Assembly (NCBI RefSeq): GCF_026410405.1
Contig: NZ_JAPMLN010000002.1
Span: forward strand, 126,056 to 190,055
DNA length: 64,000 nucleotides
Direction of reading: 5' to 3'
From: Marinicella gelatinilytica
GTDB taxonomy: Bacteria > Pseudomonadota > Gammaproteobacteria > Xanthomonadales > Marinicellaceae
Shown: in pieces, positions 1 to 7,697 of the stretch
Layout of the letters: each line of letters starts with the position of its first letter
Numbering within the stretch: the first letter of the stretch is position 1
Program-made: the position numbers and the translations under genes
Notes under the pieces: generated by a model
Database searches by the model: none
What the model was told of the DNA's origin: nothing
Seen by the model: the letters and a program-made list of their open reading frames with translations, nothing else

Positions 1-300
1 GAACGCATTAAAGACCACATCAACCGCCACATCGATAAACTCACCGAACTGGGCTTTTGGCAGGCCAATCAATACCTCACCCACTTTGATTTAAACCCAC
101 GCAATATGATTGGCCGGAAACCGCCAATGCTACTGGATTGGGAGTTTGCCGGTTTAGGCCATCCCTTGATTGACTGGTTGATTATCGAATATGAAAGCGG
201 CCAATCTCTGGAAGATTTCTATCGTCATTATGATGACAACAACTGGCTCCCACCCTTGCGCGCCTTAATTCAAATAATGATGCAAATCTGGTCAAAATAA
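1..300 (+). CDS. APH/choline-kinase family phosphotransferase, C-terminal part
   Basis: The reading frame is open from the first base of the window and ends with TAA at 298-300, so only the last 99 residues are present. They carry the Brenner motif HFDLNPRN at residues 29-36 and the metal-binding LLDWE at residues 44-48, which together define the aminoglycoside phosphotransferase/choline kinase fold. The family phosphorylates small hydroxylated substrates (aminoglycosides, choline, thiamine, sugars) with ATP. The C-terminal half does not reveal the substrate. A thiamine-kinase or anomeric sugar-kinase role is possible but not shown. The N-terminal lobe lies outside the window. Confidence 0.8.
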   Translation, partial: ERIKDHINRHIDKLTELGFWQANQYLTHFDLNPRNMIGRKPPMLLDWEFAGLGHPLIDWLIIEYESGQSLEDFYRHYDDNNWLPPLRALIQIMMQIWSK

Positions 301-347
301 ACGTCCAAAATACTGAAGCGATTTTTCTCTACAACAGAATTTTTGAC

Positions 348-376
348 TTGTTAGAAAATCCCACCTCAAGTAGAAT
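348..376 (+). promoter_or_regulatory. Putative sigma-70 promoter of tRNA-Leu
   Basis: TTGTTA at 348-353 and TAGAAT at 371-376 are separated by 17 bp and lie about 40 bp upstream of the mature tRNA. The match and position fit a constitutive promoter. No other gene is close enough to be the target. Confidence 0.45.
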
Positions 377-390
377 AAGCCATCTCAAAA

Positions 391-406
391 CAGGACGATC
401 GTCCTG
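391..406. repeat. Perfect 16-bp palindrome in the tRNA leader
   Basis: CAGGACGATCGTCCTG reads identically on both strands. It sits between the putative -10 and the tRNA 5' end, so it would form a hairpin in the precursor leader or act as a protein site. Confidence 0.6.
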
Positions 407-414
407 CATAAAGA

Positions 415-501
415 GCCCGGGTGGCGGAATTGGTAGACGCGCCAGCTTCAGGTGCTGGTGGGGGCAACCCCGTGGAGGTTCAAGTCCTCTCCCGGGCACC
501 A
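415..501 (+). tRNA. tRNA-Leu (anticodon CAG)
   Basis: An 87-nt tRNA with a 7-bp acceptor stem (GCCCGGG 415-421 pairing with CCCGGGC 491-497), discriminator A and encoded CCA. The anticodon stem CCAGC/GCTGG encloses the loop TTCAGGT, giving anticodon CAG, which reads CUG. The long variable arm (GGTGGGGGCAACCCCGT region) is typical of leucine tRNAs. The T-arm GGTTCAAGTCC is intact. An AT-rich orphan gene follows directly, so the 3' end could have served as an integration target, but no duplicated tRNA tail is seen. Confidence 0.97.
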
Positions 502-592
502 TTGATATATAAATCCTCAAATAAATATCAAATCCAAATTAAAAAAACTTTAAGCCTACCATATTGATATAATTTTTATTAATCTTTAATAG

Positions 593-1318
593 ATGTTAAA
601 TATTTCAATGAACATAAGCTTAAAATTAATAAATTCTGAAGAAGAAAAAATTCGAAAACAAAGTTTGGCTGTTGTAGAGCCTAATAATGAGCTATCAATT
701 AAGTTTTCTGCAATTCAATATTCGATGGATATCATTGGTATAATTATTCAAAACTACGAAAACTATACATCTGATGAATTGACTATAATGAGGCTTGGAA
801 TTAGAAATTTCAATTCCACAGCTGCATCTATAAAACTTGGCCTTTCAGGTTATTATCATTCTGCAATTTCTCAGATTAGAGAGATTTTTGAAACAGTAAT
901 GCTGTTAGATTATTTTCATTCTAACCGAGATAAAATAAATGAATGGCAAGTCGCAAGCAAGAACGAAAGACTTAAAAAATTTAAGCCTGCACTAATTAGA
1001 CAGGAACTTGATAATCGTGACAATTTTAAGGATAAGAAACGTGCAAAAGCATATTCACTACTGTCAGAAGCCGCATCTCATCCAACATCTTCTGGTTTTA
1101 AATTATTTTCACCAGGTGGATTTAGTAAAACAGGACCTTTTTTTAATAAAGATTACCTTAAAGCATGGATTGACGAGTTAGTTAAAGTGTCCCCTCATGG
1201 CAGTATAATTTTTACTGGTTTTTTTGACAACATTGATATTCAATTAGTCAATGCTATTGATAGATATTTTAATAGTTTATTGCCATGGCAAAACCAATTT
1301 ATAAATAATAATTCCTAA
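593..1318 (+). CDS. Unrecognised 241-residue protein
   Basis: I do not recognise this protein. It is predicted soluble and largely helical, with no signal peptide. A central segment, roughly residues 65-110, is rich in paired aromatic and charged residues (GLSGYYHSAISQIREIFE), a pattern seen in several uncharacterised helical proteins of accessory regions. ATG at 593 is the first start. An in-frame ATG five codons later is an alternative, and neither has a convincing Shine-Dalgarno sequence. The gene is markedly more AT-rich than the housekeeping genes, stands alone downstream of tRNA-Leu and converges on hicB. These features suggest horizontally acquired cargo. A defence role is only a guess from position. 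Confidence 0.6.
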   Translation: MLNISMNISLKLINSEEEKIRKQSLAVVEPNNELSIKFSAIQYSMDIIGIIIQNYENYTSDELTIMRLGIRNFNSTAASIKLGLSGYYHSAISQIREIFETVMLLDYFHSNRDKINEWQVASKNERLKKFKPALIRQELDNRDNFKDKKRAKAYSLLSEAASHPTSSGFKLFSPGGFSKTGPFFNKDYLKAWIDELVKVSPHGSIIFTGFFDNIDIQLVNAIDRYFNSLLPWQNQFINNNS

Positions 1319-1347
1319 TATTAGTATTTTTCATATTTAGGAGTTTT

Positions 1348-1377
1348 CTCCATTCGCTTCGCTCGGTCGAAATGACA
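1348..1377. repeat. Dispersed intergenic repeat (family B)
   Basis: The core CATTCGCTTCGCTC followed by a GTCGAAATGACA tail recurs near-identically at 22134-22165, and a diverged copy in the other orientation is at 15989-16026. This copy lies between two convergent genes. Confidence 0.6.
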
Positions 1378-1420
1378 ATATTTATTTTATTTATTCCAAA
1401 TTCACCACGGGTAGAACTAA

Positions 1421-1759
1421 TTATTCATTATGCACAACCTGATCTAATTGCCGTTCAATCCAATTATTTAAGCTCATGTTTTCCGTGGCGGCCCGAGCTG
1501 AAAGTTGAGCATGGAGTTCGGATGAAATCCTTAAATTAAAGCGTCCTGAAAATGATTTTTTGGGTTCAATACCTTCTTCTTGACACATATCCAAGTACAC
1601 TTTGAGTGATTTCTCGCCTTCTTTCCTCAAGCCGGCGATATCCTTAGCATAAAAATCTGCACCACCGTTTAATAATACAAACTCACCACGAAACATGTCT
1701 ATGTCCGGATCATAATTAATGACAGCCAAGTAATCGTCAAATTTCATTGTATTAAGCAT
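1421..1759 (-). CDS. hicB: HicB-family antitoxin
   Basis: A 112-residue protein with the two-part HicB layout. Residues 1-55 form the partial RNase-H-like HicB fold (MKFDDYLAVINYDPDIDMFR). Residues 75-108 are a ribbon-helix-helix DNA-binding domain (FNLRISSELHAQLSARA). HicB neutralises the HicA mRNA interferase and represses the operon. Its ATG at 1757-1759 overlaps the surviving hicA stop codon at 1752-1754, the expected translational coupling. That overlap is still visible although an element of about 266 bp now separates most of hicA from this gene. The antitoxin itself looks intact. Start at the first Met is supported by the overlap; Met5 is an alternative. Confidence 0.88.
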   Translation of the reverse strand: MLNTMKFDDYLAVINYDPDIDMFRGEFVLLNGGADFYAKDIAGLRKEGEKSLKVYLDMCQEEGIEPKKSFSGRFNLRISSELHAQLSARAATENMSLNNWIERQLDQVVHNE

Positions 1760-2281
1760 TGTCTGATTTTACTCCGTTTTTAGTGCAGTAAATTGAACCT
1801 CTGTGCATTATGAGTGAATCATAAAACACTCAGCTACAAGGCTTGTTTTCTTCGTAATAGTTATTCATATTGCAAGGAAACATAACGCCGTAGATGACTG
1901 TTTTAGGGTTCACCCTTCGGGAATCAGCCATAAGCCTCATTACGGCGTTATCGTTCTTGTTAAGGACTTTGGCCATTAACTGCAAATGATTCCTGGTTAT
2001 GAGACTTATGGCCGATTCTCATAACGCATAGAGGTTCAATTTACTGCACAGATAACCATTCTCTTAGAAGCCACCGCACCTTTATCAGTGTTCGGACTTG
2101 GGTGTGGACGATGAAAAACACGTATCTCATTAAATAATTTAACACCAATACGTGAACCCTCACGCTCTGATATATCTGCACCCAAAGCCTTGAACAGGGA
2201 CTCAATTCGGCTCCATTTAATATTGCCACTGACTGGGCGATTAAATATTAAAGCCAATGTCTTCCTGTCTTTTGCTTTCAT
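1752..2281 (-). pseudogene. hicA: hicA toxin gene interrupted near its 3' end
   Basis: Reading from 2281, the frame encodes an 81-residue HicA-like protein with the family's NIKWSRIESLF segment, the conserved VFHRPHPSP strand (catalytic-His region) and DKGAVASKR. After ...KRMVI it runs into the inverted repeat of an inserted element and ends as CAVN-stop at 2036. On the far side of the element, 1752-1781 still reads K-N-G-V-K-S-D-N-A-stop in the hicA direction. This is what the family's C-terminal end looks like, and it overlaps the hicB start. So hicA was a normal gene of about 88 codons, split by insertion. The truncated toxin may keep part of the dsRBD-like fold; its activity is unknown. 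Operator and antitoxin are intact. Confidence 0.8.
1783..2048. mobile_element. MITE-like element with terminal inverted repeats, inserted in hicA
   Basis: The ends are inverted copies. The first 20 bases, GTGCAGTAAATTGAACCTCT, are identical inward from 1783 and from 2048, and similarity continues to about 31 bp with few mismatches (TGC.TTATGAG). Internally, ATAACGCCGTA (1882-1892) is the exact inverse of TACGGCGTTAT (1941-1951). A second imperfect inverted pair (GAATCAGCCATAAG at 1921, and the inverse of GAATCGGCCATAAG near 2006-2019) adds more fold-back. No ORF of useful size and no clear target-site duplication. A non-autonomous transposable element is the best reading. An integron attC site was considered, but the core motifs do not fit. 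Confidence 0.75.
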
Positions 2282-2286
2282 CAGCT

Positions 2287-2311
2287 TATAGTACTATTAT
2301 TCAGTACTATA
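2287..2311. promoter_or_regulatory. Probable HicB operator
   Basis: TATAGTACT (2287-2295) and AGTACTATA (2303-2311) are perfect 9-bp inverted repeats around a 7-nt spacer, 5 bp upstream of the hicA start. RHH antitoxins autorepress through such sites, so this is the likely hicAB operator. Binding is inferred. Confidence 0.65.
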
Positions 2312-2385
2312 TTCAAATATTTTTTACCACCATTGACATATCAGTCGTTAAGATTAAGATAAGGATTTAACAATAAATAGATTTT

Positions 2386-2853
2386 ATGCAAAAACAATTT
2401 ATGCGGCGAGCCATTGAGTTGGCGCGTGAGGGAATGGATGCCGGTGCCGGTGGGCCGTTTGGTTCAGTGGTGGTACGCAATGGTGAAATTATTGCCGAAG
2501 GTTATAACCGTGTCACCTCAGACAATGACCCAACCGCGCATGCGGAAGTCACGGCGATTCGCGAAGCCTGTCAAAAGTTAGGTACATTTCAGTTAAATGA
2601 TTGTGAGATTTATACCTCTTGCGAGCCTTGTCCCATGTGTTTAGGTGCGATTTATTGGGCGCGACCGAAAGTGGTTTATTATGCCTGTACCCGTGAAGAT
2701 GCCGCGGCCATCGATTTTGATGATCAGTTAATATATGATGAGATTGATGCCGGTATCGATAACCGTCAAATTCCCTTTAAACAAATGCAACAATCCGAAG
2801 CCTTAAGCGTTTTTAAGGCCTGGCAAGACAAAACCGATAAAATTGAATATTAA
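2386..2853 (+). CDS. guaD: Guanine deaminase (cytidine-deaminase fold)
   Basis: A 155-residue nucleoside-deaminase family enzyme. The zinc site is complete: H52-A-E54 (TAHAEVTAI) with E54 as proton shuttle, and C82/C85 in SCEPCPMCLGAIYWA. The C-terminal half, with REDAAAIDFDDQLIYDEI and a short tail ending near the active site, matches the Bacillus GuaD type rather than tRNA adenosine deaminase TadA. It should hydrolyse guanine to xanthine and ammonia in the cytosol. The next gene starts 2 bp after its stop, so the two are likely cotranscribed. It sits with a nitroreductase and tsaD, and its purine role matches the salvage genes at 10-17 kb. Confidence 0.85.
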   Translation: MQKQFMRRAIELAREGMDAGAGGPFGSVVVRNGEIIAEGYNRVTSDNDPTAHAEVTAIREACQKLGTFQLNDCEIYTSCEPCPMCLGAIYWARPKVVYYACTREDAAAIDFDDQLIYDEIDAGIDNRQIPFKQMQQSEALSVFKAWQDKTDKIEY

Positions 2854-2855
2854 CC

Positions 2856-3434
2856 ATGTCAAAACGTACACCCAACCCTGAAGTTATTGAGTTCTTACAA
2901 AACCGCCGCTCGGTGCTGATTAAACATTTAACAGAACCGGGCCCCAATGACGCCGAATTGAACACCATTTTAACCATCGCCACCCGGGTACCGGATCACC
3001 GCAAACTGGAACCCTGGCGGTTACTGGTTATCCGGGGCGAAGGTCGTGACCATTTGGGTCAGAAACTGGCTGATATTCGGGCAAAAAAACATGATCTGAT
3101 TCCGCAACAGCTTGAGATTGAAGCCAATAACTTTAAGCGGGCACCTTTGGTGATTGCGGTGGTGTCTTCGCCACAAGAAGGCAACACACCGATTGAAGAA
3201 CAAACCTGTTCCGGTGCAGTGGTGGCGCAACATATTAACTTAGCGGCGGCGGCTTTAGGTTATGCCAGTCAATGGGTCACCGGTTGGTCTTGTCTGGATA
3301 AAGACGCCCAAAAAGCCCTGGGACTGGCCGACCATGAATGGATTATCGGTTATGTTTATATCGGTTCAACGGAAGATCTACCTGCTGACCGCGCCCGTCC
3401 TGACTTGGCTGATAAAGTCACTTACTTTGTATGA
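2856..3434 (+). CDS. Nitroreductase family protein, YdjA-like
   Basis: A 192-residue protein of the compact FMN-dependent nitroreductase family. It has an N-terminal helix with the NRRSVLIKHLTEPGP segment, then ATRVPDHRKLEPWRLLVI, which forms part of the FMN site in YdjA/RutE-type enzymes, and a C-terminal IIGYVYIGS strand with DRARPDLADKV. The length matches YdjA (about 183 residues). Family members reduce nitro compounds or enones with NAD(P)H; the natural substrate is not deducible. It starts 2 bp downstream of guaD and ends 13 bp before tsaD, suggesting a three-gene operon. Confidence 0.8.
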   Translation: MSKRTPNPEVIEFLQNRRSVLIKHLTEPGPNDAELNTILTIATRVPDHRKLEPWRLLVIRGEGRDHLGQKLADIRAKKHDLIPQQLEIEANNFKRAPLVIAVVSSPQEGNTPIEEQTCSGAVVAQHINLAAAALGYASQWVTGWSCLDKDAQKALGLADHEWIIGYVYIGSTEDLPADRARPDLADKVTYFV

Positions 3435-3447
3435 ATAAGAGACTGCT

Positions 3448-4476
3448 ATGATTGTCCTCGGCATTGAATCTTCCTGCGACGAAACTGGTATCGCGATTTA
3501 TAACAGCGTTACCGGAGAATTGCTGGCGGATCAGCTTTACAGCCAAATCGAACTGCATGCCAAATACGGCGGGGTGGTGCCGGAACTGGCATCCCGTGAC
3601 CATGTCCGTAAAATCGTGCCGCTGATTGAACAGGCCTGTGAAGAAGCGAACATGACTTTGCAAGACATCGATGCAGTGGCGTACACCGCCGGACCCGGTC
3701 TTATCGGGGCATTATTAGTGGGCGCTTGTGTCGGGCGCTCAATCGCCTGGGCTTTAGATATTCCCAGTCTCGAAATTCATCACATGGAAGGCCATTTACT
3801 GGCGCCATTATTGGCAGAGGATAAACCTGAATTTCCGTTTTTGTGTTTACTGGTGTCCGGTGGTCATACCTTATTGGTGGATGTACAAGGCTTGGGTGAT
3901 TATAAAATCCTGGGTGATACCCTGGATGACGCCGCCGGTGAAGCCTTTGATAAAACCGCCAAACTACTCGGCCTACCCTATCCCGGCGGCCGATATATAG
4001 CGCAATTGGCTGAAAAAGGCGATGTTAAACGCTTTAAGTTTCCACGACCAATGATGAATCGACCGGGACTTGATTTTAGTTTTTCCGGTTTAAAAACCTT
4101 TACCCGGGTGACCTGGGAACAACACCAGGATGACGATGACATTGAACAACTACGCGCTGATATTGCCGCCTGTTTCCAGGATGCGGTGGTTGATACCCTG
4201 GCCAAAAAATGCCTGCGCGGCATAAAACAAACCGGCCACAAATCACTGGTTATTTCAGGTGGCGTTAGCGCCAACCTTCAACTGCGAGAAACATTGAATG
4301 CAATGGGCCAAAAACACCACTTCAAAGCCTTCTTTCCGGAACTTAAATACTGCACCGACAACGGTGCCATGATTGCCATTGCCGGCGCCATGCGTTTAGA
4401 AGAGAATATACCCGAAAAAGAAACCGCTATTCAAGCCTATCCCCGCTGGAGCCTGGAGCAGCTGAGCCCGCCGTAA
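3448..4476 (+). CDS. tsaD: tRNA N6-adenosine threonylcarbamoyltransferase TsaD
   Basis: A 342-residue protein of the Kae1/Qri7/TsaD family. It transfers threonylcarbamoyl from TC-AMP to A37 of tRNAs reading ANN codons, working with TsaB and TsaE. Diagnostic features are the start [14 protein letters not shown], the metal-binding HHMEGH at 111-116, LVSGGHTLL, the [13 protein letters not shown] segment, and [14 protein letters not shown] near the C-terminus supplying the second metal-ligand region. Length is standard for bacteria. It is the last gene before a repeat-filled convergent gap. The partner tsaB is at 59.5 kb in this window; tsaE is not present here. Confidence 0.97.
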   Translation: MIVLGIESSCDETGIAIYNSVTGELLADQLYSQIELHAKYGGVVPELASRDHVRKIVPLIEQACEEANMTLQDIDAVAYTAGPGLIGALLVGACVGRSIAWALDIPSLEIHHMEGHLLAPLLAEDKPEFPFLCLLVSGGHTLLVDVQGLGDYKILGDTLDDAAGEAFDKTAKLLGLPYPGGRYIAQLAEKGDVKRFKFPRPMMNRPGLDFSFSGLKTFTRVTWEQHQDDDDIEQLRADIAACFQDAVVDTLAKKCLRGIKQTGHKSLVISGGVSANLQLRETLNAMGQKHHFKAFFPELKYCTDNGAMIAIAGAMRLEENIPEKETAIQAYPRWSLEQLSPP

Positions 4477-4890
4477 ACTGCTAATCCTATCAAGTTAAAA
4501 CAACTTATACGCCGACTTTAGTTGAACAATAAAAACCCGTCATACTCGGGCAAAGACCCGAGTATCTTATAAATTATGGTTGTAAGCAAACGTTCTGAGA
4601 TTCTCGGGTCGGTGCCCGAGAATGACGTGATTTTTAAAATGTTACGGTTTACACGCAGTGCAAGCGCTGATACCGAGTCGAATCTAACTCAGCACACCTA
4701 CTTCCATGTAGGTGAGCGACGCTGGAGCTACTGACGCATGTTTCGCACTGGCGACCGTTTCCGCGTCCTGCTTACACGGCACACCTACGTCCTGTAGGCG
4801 AGCGCAGCGAGTCAATCAGCGGAACTCATTGAAGCCTGAGCACGGGTTGCGGTTTGCACGCAGTGCAAGAAACGGCCCCGGAGCCACTTC
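4477..4890. repeat. Repeat-filled convergent intergenic gap
   Basis: No credible gene. Two hairpins of the dispersed family A repeat lie at 4542-4565 (ATACTCGGG / CCCGAGTAT) and 4600-4623 (ATTCTCGGG / CCCGAGAAT), each with 9-bp arms and a 6-nt loop. From about 4640 to 4880 there is GC-richer sequence with paired motifs such as CCTACTTCCATGTAGG and TACGTCCTGTAGG, and GTTTGCACGCAGTGCAAG, that looks like degraded palindromic repeats. The hairpins may also serve as bidirectional terminators for tsaD and bdhA, but neither has a proper T-run. Confidence 0.6.
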
Positions 4891-5661
4891 TTACTGTGCA
4901 GTCCATCCACCATCGAGGGCGATTGCTTGGGCGGTGATATTGCGGGCGGCGGGGCTGATGAGGAAGGCCGCGGTGCCGGCGAGTTCTTCGACGCTGACGA
5001 ATTGCTTTTTTGGCATGTGTTTGAGCATGATTTTCTCCACCACTTCATCTTCACTGATGCCATGGGCTTGGGCTTGTTGGCTGATTTGGTCGCGCACCAT
5101 GGCGGTATCCACATAGCCCGGGCATAAGGTATTAATGGTGATATCAAACTCGGCCACTTCCAAAGCCAAAGTTTTGGCCAAACCTAAAAGACCGTGTTTT
5201 GCGGAGATATAAGCTGATTTATAGGCCGAAGCCACCAGGGAATGGACTGAGCCGATGTTGATAATTCTGCCGAAGTTATGGGCTTTCATACTCGGTAAAA
5301 CCGCTTGCGTGGTCATGGCCGGACCCATGAGCATAACATTGATAAGTTGTTGCCACTTTTCGCGGGGAAAATCTTCAAGTGGTGAGACATATTGAATGCC
5401 GGCGTTGTTGACCAAAACATCGATGCCCTTGTCTTCCGCTTGGGCTTTTAACGCCGCTAAATGGTCTTCATTACAGACATCCAGTTGCATAATGTCCACA
5501 TCAAGTCCTTGTTGCTTAAGCTGCCGTTGGGTTTGAGTGAGCGAATCTAAGTGATAATCCGATAACGTCACGCGATGGTCTTGAGCCAAATGTTTTCCGA
5601 TGGCCAAACCAATGCCGCCACTGGCACCGGTAATCAGGACGTGTTTGGTTTGTTTAGTCAT
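4891..5661 (-). CDS. bdhA: 3-hydroxybutyrate dehydrogenase
   Basis: A 256-residue classical short-chain dehydrogenase. The NAD-binding TGASGGIG is at 11-18 and NNAG at 85-88. The catalytic set is S138, then Y151 and K155 in YISAK. The sequence around these (NIGSVHSLVASAYKSAYIS) and the C-terminal KHMPKKQFV are typical of D-3-hydroxybutyrate dehydrogenase, which oxidises 3-hydroxybutyrate to acetoacetate. The start MTKQTKH (5661) is preferred over an upstream Met because the SDR fold begins right after it. It overlaps the stop of the oligomer hydrolase by 8 bp, so the two are translationally coupled and form a pathway from oligomer to monomer to acetoacetate. Confidence 0.9.
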   Translation of the reverse strand: MTKQTKHVLITGASGGIGLAIGKHLAQDHRVTLSDYHLDSLTQTQRQLKQQGLDVDIMQLDVCNEDHLAALKAQAEDKGIDVLVNNAGIQYVSPLEDFPREKWQQLINVMLMGPAMTTQAVLPSMKAHNFGRIINIGSVHSLVASAYKSAYISAKHGLLGLAKTLALEVAEFDITINTLCPGYVDTAMVRDQISQQAQAHGISEDEVVEKIMLKHMPKKQFVSVEELAGTAAFLISPAARNITAQAIALDGGWTAQ

Positions 5662-7624
5662 GACTTGGGTACTCCAGCGCATCATTGTCGGCTTGAATCG
5701 TTTGACTTGGCTGCAGATTAATCGCCGGAATATTATCAGATTCTAAATCTGCCACGCCAGCTTCTGTTGTGGCTCTATTTTTTGTCGCAACATATTGACT
5801 GGGTGGCAATGGTTTTTGTTCTTTCAAATGGACCCACATCATATCCAGCGCCTGCTCAATGTAAGGATGCATCGGCACAAACTGCGCATTAAAGCCCGGA
5901 TAAGCTAAAAAGGCATCAAAATGCTGGACGTTTTCAATCTCATAAAACCGCAAATTTTGATTGGCGTTTTCGCTGCTTTGATTCTTCGTAAAATAAGCCC
6001 GCGAGGCGTGGTTAATGGCCACGGTGCCATCGGCGATGCCGTGTAAAATCACGGTTGGGGTTTGACCTAAATCAGCATCCAACTGAATGGCTTTAATAGC
6101 CGCTTGTATTTCCTGTGAACGGGCTTTGTTATAGAAACATTGTTGTGCATCAAAGCCGAAATTTGGGTGCATCATCAGGCGTTTATCCGGCTCACCGTTA
6201 TCACCCAAACCAGCCACTTCTATGCCATTACCCGGGGCAATGCCATTGCCTTTAGCAAACATCGTGCGAGTTTCTGTTTCCGTTAATGCTCGCGCCTGGC
6301 CCATTTGACCCATCCCGGAAAACACCACACCACACAATTGATCAGTCGGTTTGGTTTGCAGGTAACTATTGATATAGGTATGACCAATACTGGCCCACAT
6401 ATGACTCAAGGTGTTGATTTGAGCCATCGACAAGGCTTCTTTAGAAATACCTGCCTGTAATAATTTATCCAGAGCGGCTGCCGGTAAATCTGTGGCATCA
6501 GTCGCTAATAATCCAGATGTTTGAAGAACCAGACAACGTTGCATTAACCAAGATTGAATCAATGCGGTATTGGCTTTAAATGGCGCTTCATTTAATGACG
6601 GGTGTAAGGCCGCGCAAGGCTCATAAACACCCAGCAAAGTGCCCAATTCAATCAGGCTTTGGGTTTTAATCGTCTGATTATCAGGGCCTTTTTTTATTTG
6701 ATACTGGTAATCCAAATTCAACTGTGGCTCAGCGGCAACCACCGCATCAATTAACTGATCCTTATCCAACTCAGCGGCACGAAGCACCGCACCACCACCA
6801 TTGGAAATACTGGCGGCAATGACAGACACCTTGTTACTATTAAAGCTGCTGTCAACTTCCTCAGCTAATACGGCTAATCCATAGCGGGTGGCATCCAGCA
6901 CAAACTCACCCCAATACTGTTCAGGGTGAACAGCGGAGAAGGCTTGCTTCTGAATGACTTGTAAACCATTATTTACCGGTAATCGGGTGGCTTCTGCCAG
7001 CGGATTATCGGCATCGACCAAAGTGCCATCAATGGCATATACCTGACCATCACTTTGATTGGCCGATAAACTCATTTGAGTGCCGGTGCCTTTATCGGTA
7101 TACACCACGGCACAATTGTTCAACAAACCCCAGGTTCCGGTGGTCGCCACTGAACCCAAAACATGGCGCGAGCCACTGGATGGTGCCACCAATAGGCAAG
7201 GGTTTGCAACATTAAAAGAATCGGGAATTTGAACCACAATGGTATGGTAGGCATTATCAGCGACGGCACGCTGCTGCCAATATTCGGTTCCGGCAATGGC
7301 GTGGATGTTTTCATCAAAACCATAAAGGCGACCAAAACCACCGGCCTCACTGACATCATTCAGGGCTTTAAACTGGTGATAATAGGCAGAACGCCGTAAT
7401 TCAGTGGCCGTAGGTAAAGCACTTAATTCAGGGCCTTGTGCAGAACGCAATTCGGCTAAGCTTAATCCGGCGGTCAATAAATCATCACTCTGCCCATCGT
7501 AATAAACTTTTTTCAAATACAGCGGAGTAGTTGTCTCAAGCGCTTGTTCCGTCGGCATTTCAGGCGTTGACTGGCACGCAGATAAAAATACAATGATAGA
7601 AAAAATTAAAACACGGATTTTCAT
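5654..7624 (-). CDS. 3-hydroxybutyrate oligomer hydrolase, lipoprotein
   Basis: A 656-residue protein with a lipoprotein signal peptide (MKIRVLIFSIIVFLSAC; lipobox L-S-A-C), so it is probably anchored to the outer membrane. The body resembles the D-(-)-3-hydroxybutyrate oligomer hydrolase family, which cleaves soluble PHB oligomers to monomers. The nucleophile is likely S274 in the lipase-like box SISNGGG, with a His near the C-terminus (ENVQHFDAF). The length fits the family (about 650-700). The start was set at the signal-peptide Met; the longer upstream frame adds nothing family-like. The bdhA gene overlaps its 3' end and a TonB receptor gene lies 73 bp upstream, so the three probably form an uptake and degradation unit. 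Confidence 0.82.
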   Translation of the reverse strand: MKIRVLIFSIIVFLSACQSTPEMPTEQALETTTPLYLKKVYYDGQSDDLLTAGLSLAELRSAQGPELSALPTATELRRSAYYHQFKALNDVSEAGGFGRLYGFDENIHAIAGTEYWQQRAVADNAYHTIVVQIPDSFNVANPCLLVAPSSGSRHVLGSVATTGTWGLLNNCAVVYTDKGTGTQMSLSANQSDGQVYAIDGTLVDADNPLAEATRLPVNNGLQVIQKQAFSAVHPEQYWGEFVLDATRYGLAVLAEEVDSSFNSNKVSVIAASISNGGGAVLRAAELDKDQLIDAVVAAEPQLNLDYQYQIKKGPDNQTIKTQSLIELGTLLGVYEPCAALHPSLNEAPFKANTALIQSWLMQRCLVLQTSGLLATDATDLPAAALDKLLQAGISKEALSMAQINTLSHMWASIGHTYINSYLQTKPTDQLCGVVFSGMGQMGQARALTETETRTMFAKGNGIAPGNGIEVAGLGDNGEPDKRLMMHPNFGFDAQQCFYNKARSQEIQAAIKAIQLDADLGQTPTVILHGIADGTVAINHASRAYFTKNQSSENANQNLRFYEIENVQHFDAFLAYPGFNAQFVPMHPYIEQALDMMWVHLKEQKPLPPSQYVATKNRATTEAGVADLESDNIPAINLQPSQTIQADNDALEYPSHD

Positions 7625-7697
7625 GACCCTTCCCTCATTTATAGTAAAAAAAGCGGACGTCGCTACTATAGTAACGACGTCCAAGAGAGGAAAACAA

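Noticed and set aside
1861-1955. Possible integron attC site in the hicA element
   Set aside because: ATAACGCCGTA/TACGGCGTTAT looks attC-like, but the core boxes do not fit RYYYAAC/GTTRRRY, and the whole element has long terminal inverted repeats. A MITE-like element explains more.
4712-5127. Open frames in the repeat-rich gap after tsaD
   Set aside because: They overlap palindromic repeats and run antisense to bdhA without a ribosome site or a recognisable family; treated as chance.
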